Below are positions 1 to 5,372 of a stretch of DNA of 7,458 nucleotides, piece by piece; position 1 is the stretch's first letter, and every line of letters starts with the position of its first letter. A model generated the notes under the pieces. That model saw only the letters and a list, made by a program, of their open reading frames with translations, made no database searches and was not told the origin of the DNA. This DNA comes from Rickettsiales bacterium (GTDB lineage: Bacteria > Pseudomonadota > Alphaproteobacteria > Rickettsiales > UBA1997). The stretch lies in contig JAIRWJ010000078.1 in the NCBI GenBank assembly GCA_031269065.1, positions 1-7,458 on the forward strand, in the 5' to 3' direction. The translations under genes and the position numbers were made by a program.

Positions 1-611
1 ATCTCCAAACCATCTATTTTCATTTTTATCCTTTCGCCTTCGGAGAGACTTCCGCTAGGAAGATCGAATTTTCCATTCTCAACCGTCTTCGTACCGTTGG
101 GTTCCGTAGTTATCTTTGCGCCATCGATACTGGTATCTTCAACACCATCACCAGGAGATTCGAAGTCAAAGGACTCTGTAATTTTCCCAGTACTTCCCAC
201 TGCTGTCCTTTTGCCCCTGTAGAGATAGCCAGAAACACAGAATTTCCCTTCTTCTCTGATTTCCCTGTCGTCAACTGTCACTTCCGTTCTCGAGCCCTCG
301 ATAAGATTCTCATTGGAGTCAAATGCGCCACCTTCAAATTTAGAACCATTGTACTTACCACCAGGTCCCGTGCTTGCCTTTTGTCCAATAACGAGGCGAC
401 CGGAGGGATCAAAGTTTCCCTTCTTTTTTATTATTGTGCCATCTGGTTCCACAATTGATACCTTGCCCTCACTAGGTTGGCCAGCCCCCTCTTCTTCAAC
501 CTCAGTGATCCTGGGACCTTCTGGTTCTGTCTCCGATAATTCAATGTCAAAAACATCGCTTCCAGAAACCCTGTTGCCAAAAGTACCTCTTTTAAAAAAC
601 TCATTATCCAT
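1..611 (-). CDS. Acidic protein with MORN-like tandem repeats, 3' end outside window
   Basis: An uninterrupted frame of 203 codons starts at the ATG at 611 and runs off the left edge. The start is supported by a GGGAAAAG purine stretch just upstream and a promoter-like pair at 645-672. Residues 1-50 are rich in Asp and Glu and look disordered. From about residue 54 a degenerate repeat of 27-30 residues appears, with core G-x-F-x(3-5)-G-x-L-x-x-G, for example GNFDPSGRLVIG (65-76), GAFDSNENLIEG (95-106), GKFCVSGYLYRG (122-133) and GKFDLPSGSLSEG (180-192); a worn copy lies near 148-158. Each core follows a turn such as EPDGT or EPNGT. This resembles MORN_2/YwqK-type repeats, which form beta-hairpin arrays, but the family call is an inference. 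No signal peptide or membrane segment is seen in the part present. The function is unknown. Confidence 0.75.
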   Translation of the reverse strand, partial: MDNEFFKRGTFGNRVSGSDVFDIELSETEPEGPRITEVEEEGAGQPSEGKVSIVEPDGTIIKKKGNFDPSGRLVIGQKASTGPGGKYNGSKFEGGAFDSNENLIEGSRTEVTVDDREIREEGKFCVSGYLYRGKRTAVGSTGKITESFDFESPGDGVEDTSIDGAKITTEPNGTKTVENGKFDLPSGSLSEGERIKMKIDGLE

Positions 612-644
612 ATTCTTTTCCCATAAAATTGATATAATCAACGC

Positions 645-672
645 AACATAAATAGTATTTATGTAAAGTCAA
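645..672 (-). promoter_or_regulatory. Candidate sigma-70 promoter for the MORN-like repeat gene
   Basis: On the minus strand TTGACT (672-667) is followed, after a 16-base spacer, by TATGTT (650-645). The boxes match the TTGACA/TATAAT consensus at 5/6 and 4/6. Transcription would begin near 638, leaving a leader of about 27 bases before the ATG at 611. This is a reading by eye only. Confidence 0.45.
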
Positions 673-858
673 TATCTGGTAAACGGGGCTTTACGCACGA
701 AAATTTTGGACAAAGAGAAATATTCTCTGGAATACAGTTCAAGAGTGCTATTTTCTATTTTTATTTCTGAGGTAAAGATTACTTCGAAGAATAGTAAAAA
801 TAATAGAACAAAATATAGGTTTTTAATATGTGTCGCTTCTCCTTTAATCCATAGCAGA

Positions 859-887
859 TTGACAAATCATAAAAATGTCTTACTAAT
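859..887 (+). promoter_or_regulatory. Candidate promoter for the nitroreductase gene
   Basis: A perfect TTGACA -35 box lies at 859-864. After 17 bases comes ACTAAT (882-887), a 4/6 match to the -10 consensus. Transcription would begin near 894, about 20 bases before the ATG at 915. The start codon itself lacks a clear Shine-Dalgarno sequence, so translation may be weak. Confidence 0.35.
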
Positions 888-914
888 CATTTTCATAAAA
901 TATCGCTATAAGCA

Positions 915-1421
915 ATGAAATCGGAAGTAATCGATGTTATTCACAAAAGGAGAAGTATAAGACAGTTTAAAAACACTCCTCTGCCCGATGAGGCTCTGCA
1001 CACAATTCTAGCTGCCGGAATGACCGCGCCAAGTGCCATGAACAAACAGCCTTGGTGATTTATTACTATCACTGATGATAAAAAGAAGAAAGAAGTCGCA
1101 AAAATAGCTATGTATGCACAAATGATTATTCAGTCGCCTCTAGCCATTCTGACATGCTACGATAAAAAAGCCTCTTTCCAGGACTATGGGATTGTAGATA
1201 CCTCTGCCTGCATAGAGAACATGTTATTAGCAGCTACAGCTCTGGGTATTGGAAGTCTGTGGTCTGGTGTAAGCATCGACGAAGCTCTGGAATATAGAAA
1301 ACTATTTGGATTTCCAGAATACGTCACCCCTCTGGGTCTTGTAATTTTTGGCTACTCCGACAGAGAATTCGAAACCCAGGATCGCTTTGACAGTAAAAAA
1401 GTCCACACCAACGGCTGGTAA
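915..1421 (+). pseudogene. Nitroreductase-family FMN oxidoreductase with an in-frame TGA
   Basis: The frame from the ATG at 915 to the TAA at 1421 spans 168 codons, the usual size of short nitroreductases, and is open apart from a TGA at 1056-1058 (codon 48). Family features lie on both sides of the stop. Before it are the FMN-phosphate-binding RRSIRQF (12-18) and PSAMNKQPW (39-47). After it are LGIGSLWSG and the terminal DRFDSKKVHTNGW. Such enzymes reduce nitro compounds or quinones with NAD(P)H. The stop sits right after QPW, at a position that varies in the family and is often Arg, Glu or His; a CGA-to-TGA transition would explain it. Restart at the ATG at 1110 would lose the N-terminal FMN site. 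It is probably a recent pseudogene; a sequencing error or readthrough remains possible. Confidence 0.8.
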
Positions 1422-1445
1422 ATTTAAATTAGGCAGTCGCCTTCT

Positions 1446-1463
1446 GGGTAAAATTGATTACCC
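1446..1463. terminator. Hairpin between convergent genes, weak terminator candidate
   Basis: GGGTAA (1446-1451) and TTACCC (1458-1463) form a perfect 6-bp stem with a 6-base loop, in the 48 bases between the ends of the nitroreductase gene and tsf. Neither strand has a good T tract after the stem, so termination is plausible from location rather than proven by form. Confidence 0.3.
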
Positions 1464-1469
1464 TTGCCA

Positions 1470-2393
1470 CTATTTCAGCATCGAATTAACTTCCGAAGCA
1501 AAATTATTTTCTTTTCTACTAAGACCTTCCCCGAGTACAAGGTAGACATAGTTCTGAATCTCCACCGGAGAACCATTTTTTTTGCCAAAGTCAGCTAACA
1601 GGTCAGATATTTTCGTCTTATTATCCATAACAAATATCTGATCCATTAGACAGCTTTCCTCATAGAATTTTTTTATTCTACTGGCAACCATCTTTTCAGC
1701 TATGTTCTGGGGTTTGCCAGAATTTCGTGCCTGCTCGATGAAAATTGACTTTTCTCTATCTATTCTTTCGGCTGGAACATCGGATCCTTTAAAGAATTCG
1801 GGTCTGGCAGCTGCTATATGCATAGTTAGTTGCTTTCCTAGTTCCTCCAGCTCTCCTCCGGAGGCATCCGACTTCAAGAATAATATCACACCTATTTTGC
1901 CTAGATTTTCAGTCACCTTATTATGCAGATAGGTGGATACCAGCCCGTTGCCAACCAGTTCCAGTGTTTTTCCTCTTCTTAACTGGAGATTTTCCCCTAT
2001 CATATTAATTTTTTCCGTAAACTCATCACCTATTCTTTTACCGTTTAGTGACTGACTTTTGACATCATCAATAAAATTTGCTGAACCTATGACATTCAAG
2101 GAAGCTTTTGCCGTATCCAGAACCAACTCTTGAAATTTTTTATTCTTTGCGACAAAGTCAGTTTCCGAATTTACCTCCACTATCGACGCCACTCTCCCAT
2201 TACTGTAGATGCCAATAAGACCCTCGGTAGCGGTTTTGCCACTTTTTTTGACTGCCACAGAAAACCCCTTTTTCCTCAGCCACTCCACCGCCCTATCATA
2301 ATCACCCTCTGTACTGGTCAGAGCCACATTACAGTCAGAAATTCCACAGCCCGTTGCCTCTCTAAGTTTCTTGACCAGAGCCAAATCTACCAT
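1470..2393 (-). CDS. tsf: Translation elongation factor Ts
   Basis: EF-Ts is the cytoplasmic nucleotide exchange factor that releases GDP from EF-Tu. The 307-residue product is of normal alphaproteobacterial length. Residues 1-45 form the N-terminal UBA-like domain (KKLREATGCGISDCNVAL, then GDYDRAVEWLRKKG). The hallmark TDFV, which disrupts the EF-Tu nucleotide site, is at 78-81 inside NSETDFVAKN. The core and dimerisation regions follow, with HIAAARPEFF in the middle. I chose the ATG at 2393 because GGGAGGG (2407-2401) sits 7 bases upstream and the protein then begins as the family does. The frame stays open upstream through a GTG at 2525 to a TGA near 2575, but that stretch contains repeats and no EF-Ts sequence. 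tsf normally follows rpsB directly; here about 3 kb separates them. It ends in TAG. Confidence 0.97.
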   Translation of the reverse strand: MVDLALVKKLREATGCGISDCNVALTSTEGDYDRAVEWLRKKGFSVAVKKSGKTATEGLIGIYSNGRVASIVEVNSETDFVAKNKKFQELVLDTAKASLNVIGSANFIDDVKSQSLNGKRIGDEFTEKINMIGENLQLRRGKTLELVGNGLVSTYLHNKVTENLGKIGVILFLKSDASGGELEELGKQLTMHIAAARPEFFKGSDVPAERIDREKSIFIEQARNSGKPQNIAEKMVASRIKKFYEESCLMDQIFVMDNKTKISDLLADFGKKNGSPVEIQNYVYLVLGEGLSRKENNFASEVNSMLK

Positions 2394-2400
2394 TTTACCA

Positions 2401-2407
2401 CCCTCCC
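2401..2407 (-). promoter_or_regulatory. Ribosome binding site of tsf
   Basis: GGGAGGG on the minus strand lies 7 bases before the ATG at 2393. It decides the tsf start over the longer in-frame alternative at 2525. Confidence 0.8.
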
Positions 2408-2415
2408 GTTGTTTA

Positions 2416-2450
2416 TAAATACATTTTTGCAATTCCTCAGCCCCTGGCTC
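2416..2450 (-). repeat. 35-base direct repeat, copy B (next to tsf)
   Basis: This stretch matches 2489-2523 at 30 of 35 positions in the same orientation. The shared 19-base core TAAATACATTTTTGCAATT (plus strand, 2416-2434) is identical. All five differences are transitions. In the tsf frame this copy reads PGAEELQKCI. It lies just upstream of the tsf ribosome binding site. Confidence 0.8.
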
Positions 2451-2465
2451 TAGTGAAACCCAGGG
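2442..2465. repeat. Inverted repeat between the two direct repeats
   Basis: CCCTGG (2442-2447) and CCAGGG (2460-2465) form a perfect 6-bp stem with a 12-base loop. One arm overlaps the end of direct repeat copy B. There is no T tract, so it is not a convincing terminator. It may be part of a small palindromic element or chance. Confidence 0.4.
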
Positions 2466-2488
2466 ATCGTCTGCTCTATGCGGGACTT

Positions 2489-2523
2489 TAAATACATTTT
2501 TGCAATTTTTCAACCCCCGGCCC
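2489..2523 (-). repeat. 35-base direct repeat, copy A (distal to tsf)
   Basis: This is the partner of 2416-2450, offset by 73 bases. Read in the frame that gives PGAEELQKCI in copy B, it gives PGVEKLQKCI followed by a stop. That frame differs from the tsf frame here, where the same bases read as part of GRGLKNCKNVFK. The flanking sequences outside the 35 bases are not alike, so it is not a simple 73-base tandem duplication. Confidence 0.8.
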
Positions 2524-2586
2524 ACGGAGCACCTTGCAACAATATCGAAATTACTGAAAAGTTCGATTTCTCATTTGGTTTTGATC
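2524..2586 (-). other. Untranslated stretch with a peptide similar to the 516-residue protein's start
   Basis: No complete gene lies between the Stealth-like remnant and copy A of the repeat. In the tsf frame, after a TGA near 2575, the bases read ELFSNFDIV. The 516-residue acetyltransferase/methyltransferase begins MTGKFSNFDIV. The seven shared residues FSNFDIV use different codons, including AGT against TCC for Ser. This may be the trace of a second related gene, or chance. Confidence 0.3.
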
Positions 2587-2879
2587 CTATCTGACTTCAA
2601 ATAAGGATTTTTCCGGAAATAATTCCTCTAAAAAATTTTTTACCTCTTTCCTATCTTCTGCAGTTGCGAAGCTTACATCATTAAGACAGAAAAGGTATAA
2701 TTTTTTGTTCTTTATCCATTTTTTATTTTGTCAGTTAATCCAGTCCTCCTGGAATGAAAAATCGTTATCACCTCACAGAACGGGTCCTGCATTGGGATTA
2801 AAAAAGGAAAAAGCCTCATTAAGAGATCCTGCTGAAATCTAACGAGCCTAAAAGAGGCTCTATTTTTATTTGTTTCACT
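2587..2879 (-). pseudogene. C-terminal remnant resembling a Stealth-family sugar-phosphate transferase
   Basis: Two overlapping frames carry protein-like sequence. The first (2879-2712) begins right after the GNAT stop and reads SETNKNRASFRLV through RRTGLTDKIKNG to a TAA. The second (2730-2587) reads KKWIKNKKLYLFCLND, then a stretch with FLEELFPEKSLFEVR and a TAG. Adding one A to the six-A run at 2724-2719 joins them as LTDKIKKWIKNKK with no stop. FCLND followed about 20 residues later by FLEELFPEKSLFE matches the usual end of Stealth proteins (FCIND ... FFPEPSPFE), which transfer hexose-1-phosphate units in capsule or exopolysaccharide synthesis. The R-F-R and Q-D-L region upstream fits the preceding conserved region loosely. 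The catalytic regions and start are absent. The family call rests on remembered motifs, not a search. Confidence 0.55.
2844..2871 (+). terminator. Hairpin plus T-rich tail, plus-strand orientation
   Basis: GAGCCT (2844-2849) and AGGCTC (2855-2860) form a 6-bp stem with loop AAAAG. The plus strand then reads TATTTTTATTT. The form is that of an intrinsic terminator, but no plus-strand gene ends here. On the minus strand it lies inside the Stealth-like remnant and has a poor T tail. It might stop antisense transcription, or be chance. Confidence 0.3.
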
Positions 2880-3449
2880 TCACTCTAGAATCTTTCCCAT
2901 ATACAGCTCATCTTGGAGTTCCCCGTCTATATTCAGGGACTTGGCTCTCAGACCTTCTTCTCTGAAGCCCAGTTTTTTATACAGAGAAATGGCTTCCACA
3001 TTCGAAACGGCAACAGTCATCTCAACTCTACGGACACCCTCAGATCTTAACCATCTTTCTCCCTCCAGCATTAGCCCAGTAGCAATTCCTCTACGTCTAC
3101 AGGATTTCAATACTCCGATAGCAAAATTGGCTATATGTTTTACTTTGTTCATTCCTAGTCTTGTTAGTCCCAGAAAACCAACTACACTATTACTCTCCCA
3201 GGCAACGAATACATTTTTTTGACTACCGAAATTCTCAATCATCTTTTTTTGCTTCTCAATATCTCTATTCACTTCATCCAGTGTTGGCAGCAGAAAATTT
3301 GTTTCCGATACCATTTTTTCCATAAACTCCACGAAATCGATGGCATCGCCCACTCCCAGTCTGCGAACTTCGATCCGTTCCGCCACCTTGAAAGCTCCTC
3401 CACACTCATTAGTCCCGATCATTCTGGCTATTTCGCTGCTCATCATCAT
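2880..3449 (-). CDS. RimI-like GNAT N-acetyltransferase
   Basis: This 189-residue protein has a complete GNAT fold, which moves an acetyl group from acetyl-CoA to an amine. After about 25 extra N-terminal residues the fold starts at IEVRRLGVGDA. Strand beta4 is NVFVAWESNSVVGFLGL (79-95). The CoA pyrophosphate-binding loop RRRGIA (118-123) follows FAIGVL and fits R/Q-x-x-G-x-G/A. Motif B includes VSNVEAISLYKKLGF (148-162), whose Tyr-157 is at the usual general-acid position. Three ATG codons stand in a row at 3449-3441; no Shine-Dalgarno lies close, and the upstream frame's TAA is 2 bases before the first ATG, so coupling is likely. The nearest relatives are ribosomal-protein and amino-sugar acetyltransferases, and the substrate cannot be told. 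It ends in TGA, after which the same frame stays open for 55 codons into the Stealth-like remnant. Confidence 0.88.
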   Translation of the reverse strand: MMMSSEIARMIGTNECGGAFKVAERIEVRRLGVGDAIDFVEFMEKMVSETNFLLPTLDEVNRDIEKQKKMIENFGSQKNVFVAWESNSVVGFLGLTRLGMNKVKHIANFAIGVLKSCRRRGIATGLMLEGERWLRSEGVRRVEMTVAVSNVEAISLYKKLGFREEGLRAKSLNIDGELQDELYMGKILE

Positions 3450-3451
3450 AT

Positions 3452-3775
3452 TTACAGATTTGCGGCCCTCCAGCAGGTCACGTCACTCCCCTGGTAGTCA
3501 CCGGTTACTCCGCGGGCTGTAGCACTACAACCACCACATACCCTTTTGAGTTTGCAAGTATTACATCTGCTGTGCAGGTTTTTCTCTAGAAGATTTTTCA
3601 CTAAACCGGAATTTCTGTACTCTTCTCCAATCTGCTCCGAAGTCTTGTCGATAATGCTAACTATGTTTTCTAAAAATAGCAACACCCCTAAAAAATCCAC
3701 AAGGTCAGGCGCAACCCAGTCGTGCCGGCACCAGTCCTGACCTATAGGGATAAATATCCTATGCCCTCTCCTTGT
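3452..3775 (-). pseudogene. SPASM-domain fragment of a radical-SAM protein, core missing
   Basis: The frame is open for 107 codons from a TAG at 3778-3776 to the TAA at 3452. The first standard start is a GTG at 3700, leaving 82 residues, but the 25 codons before it also look coding (IFIPIGQDWCRHDWVAPDL). Counting from that GTG, the C-terminal part has the SPASM signature CNTCKLKRVCGGC (46-58) and a last Cys at 76 after GDYQGSD. The Cys spacing CX2CX5CX2CX17C is typical of auxiliary 4Fe-4S cluster binding in peptide-modifying radical-SAM enzymes. The radical-SAM barrel with CX3CX2C is absent, and only about 20 bases separate this frame from the gene before it. A good Shine-Dalgarno, AAGGAG (3773-3768), lies at the start of the frame but is followed by ATA, not ATG, at a suitable distance. 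It is most likely a truncated remnant; a small stand-alone SPASM protein is less likely. Confidence 0.65.
3716..3762. repeat. Two palindromes at the junction before the SPASM fragment
   Basis: GTGCCGGCAC at 3722-3731 is a perfect 10-base palindrome flanked by direct CCAGTC copies at 3716-3721 and 3731-3736. A second imperfect inverted repeat, ATAGGGATA (3744-3752) with TATCCTAT (3755-3762), lies next to it. Both sit where the radical-SAM core has been lost. Confidence 0.45.
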
Positions 3776-3794
3776 CTATTCTGCCGCTCTTTGA

Positions 3795-5345
3795 TTAAAT
3801 ACTGTTACTATAGAGTAGGATATCAAATGTGCCACCCGTTGAAATCTTTGCAGATAATTTGAATCCCCTCAGTTTATCTGCGGATTCTCGAAGGGCCGGA
3901 TTGGCGTAGATGAGTATACATTCACGTGGGTGACGGATAATGGACCTATTCAGGTTTTCGATGAACCAGTCGAATGTTCCACCATAGAATTGGCTATAGA
4001 GGCAAAAAATATTGATACTGTCGACAAGTCCGTCTGAAATCTGATCGGTGTCCATAACATAAATTTCAGCATTTGCTATTCCTTCGGTCCTTAAATTATT
4101 ACGGCAAACTTCCGCGATAGGCAGGTCATATTCTATACCAATGAGGTATCTAAATAGGCTATACAATTTGGAAATAATATGTCCGGTGCCACAACCAATG
4201 TCAGCAAAAACCATATTTTCTTTGTTCTGAATATATGGAGTTATCTTGTTTAGAAATATGTCAGGTAATAGCGAATGTCGGCTTGAGCCACCGCTATTCT
4301 GTGCTTCTCCGGTAAGATGTGGCCACTGCCAACTGTGGGTTAGATTATATAGTCCAGCGAATGCAAGCTTTTGCCGTCTGTGGGGCAGCAAAAATTTTAT
4401 TAGCCTATGGGTAGACCGTGGAAATTTTGCCAGCCACACTAGGTATTTTGGTGGAGGAAGATACCGACGGTCTATCGTGCCGCTAAATGTCATTGTTGAG
4501 ATTCCGTTCATATATCGCTTATAGTCAAGCATTCCAAGTAGAAAAAGCCGCCTGTAGCCACAGCCGATTAAATTCTGCAGAACCGTATAGTACAGAACAT
4601 TTGCAACTGACCATTTTGCATACTTTTGGTTATACGTTATGTTGACAAGAAACGCATCCCTTCCTCCCGAAGTATCGGAAATTTGTAGTATTGCAGCCAC
4701 ATCACTGCCAATATACATTGCCCAGACTTTGTCTGCCATTTGCATGGCGACATTGTCGATATCGCCGTGGGTAGCAAACTTAAACTCTTTGTATCTGTCA
4801 TGAATTTCCAGCGGTGTGTCTCCAATTGCCCAGTGTTCTATTTTATAATCGCCGAACTGCTTACGTATTTTCTTCGGATACCATTTTGTATTATATCTAA
4901 CGCGTGGTGACAGATTTGCATCAAATTCCCCTCTAGTGCTCGGAAGTTCTATGTGTCCATGCTCCTCCGGTTTTAGCCAGGGACTGTAGGTATACGAATT
5001 CAGCATACGAATGGACCGGGCCTCTCTGTATTTTTCAAATAGAAACTTTAGGAGCTCGGCAAAAATGGACGGAGAAATATTTCGTAGATACATAGACAAA
5101 ACAATTCCACTCCCGTCAGAGTGGACAGCGACAAAATAACTTCTAAAACCTGATTTTATCTCATAGAGATCATAATTATCGCCAAATCGCAGATCAAATC
5201 GATTCCAATATAAATTTGGTAATACGTTTTCCTGTAAAACTCTGTCTTTATTCTCAATAACCTGACAAATACCTGGGACTGGCACCAGATTACTGCCGGC
5301 TGTAGGCCGGTAGACAATATCGAAGTTGGAAAATTTTCCAGTCAC
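3795..5345 (-). CDS. FemAB/BioF2-like acetyltransferase fused to a SAM methyltransferase
   Basis: This 516-residue protein shows two enzyme types. Residues about 150-290 look like the BioF2/FemAB-like GNAT fold: YNTKWYPKKIRKQFG (151-165), then ITYNQKYAKWSVANVLYYTV and GYRRLFLLGMLDYKRYMNG (263-281), where the Y-x-K-R pattern near the end is usual. Residues 1-150 may be the companion half of the fold. Residues about 355-516 are a class I methyltransferase: motif I FADIGCGTGHI (380-390), the SAM-ribose acidic residue in IGIEYD (402-407), MDTDQI (431-436), FCLYSQFYGG (447-456) and ILIYANPA (477-484). No signal peptide or membrane span is seen. It starts at GTG 5345, 27 bases after the rpsB stop, in the rpsB frame, without a clear ribosome binding site. 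Such domains occur separately in surface-polysaccharide clusters; the substrate is unknown. Confidence 0.8.
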   Translation of the reverse strand: MTGKFSNFDIVYRPTAGSNLVPVPGICQVIENKDRVLQENVLPNLYWNRFDLRFGDNYDLYEIKSGFRSYFVAVHSDGSGIVLSMYLRNISPSIFAELLKFLFEKYREARSIRMLNSYTYSPWLKPEEHGHIELPSTRGEFDANLSPRVRYNTKWYPKKIRKQFGDYKIEHWAIGDTPLEIHDRYKEFKFATHGDIDNVAMQMADKVWAMYIGSDVAAILQISDTSGGRDAFLVNITYNQKYAKWSVANVLYYTVLQNLIGCGYRRLFLLGMLDYKRYMNGISTMTFSGTIDRRYLPPPKYLVWLAKFPRSTHRLIKFLLPHRRQKLAFAGLYNLTHSWQWPHLTGEAQNSGGSSRHSLLPDIFLNKITPYIQNKENMVFADIGCGTGHIISKLYSLFRYLIGIEYDLPIAEVCRNNLRTEGIANAEIYVMDTDQISDGLVDSINIFCLYSQFYGGTFDWFIENLNRSIIRHPRECILIYANPALRESADKLRGFKLSAKISTGGTFDILLYSNSI

Positions 5346-5372
5346 AGATTCTAGAATAAATACAACTGTAGC

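Larger units (their letters stand above)
612..914. other. AT-rich divergent intergenic region
   Basis: This 303-base gap separates the minus-strand repeat gene from the plus-strand nitroreductase gene. It holds one promoter-like sequence for each direction. A plus-strand frame from a TTG at 706 ends at 918 and overlaps the nitroreductase ATG as ATGA. Its 70-residue product has low-complexity composition, no recognised motif and no convincing ribosome binding site, so it is not called as a gene. No tRNA-like fold or other RNA was recognised. Confidence 0.5.

Noticed and set aside
313..651. Plus-strand reading frame of 112 codons
   Set aside because: It is antisense to the minus-strand repeat protein, is Pro/Ser-rich in the way shadow frames are, and has no recognisable motif.
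706..918. Plus-strand 70-residue frame overlapping the nitroreductase start as ATGA
   Set aside because: The product is low-complexity, starts at TTG without a ribosome binding site, and extends through the promoter-like sequence; the overlap alone is not enough.
1056..1058. TGA read as Trp (altered genetic code)
   Set aside because: The Trp residues at expected places in rpsB, tsf and the 516-residue gene use TGG, no intact gene has an internal TGA, and the GNAT gene ends properly at TGA. A single nonsense change fits better.
1056..1058. TGA as a selenocysteine codon
   Set aside because: The nitroreductase family has no selenocysteine at this place and no SECIS-like hairpin was seen just after it.
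2394..2525. Longer EF-Ts starting at GTG 2525
   Set aside because: The extra 44 residues lie across direct repeats, look unlike EF-Ts, and the ATG at 2393 has a strong ribosome binding site at the right distance.
4637..4825. Minus-strand 62-residue frame inside the fusion gene
   Set aside because: It lies wholly inside a well-supported gene in another frame and shows no motif.
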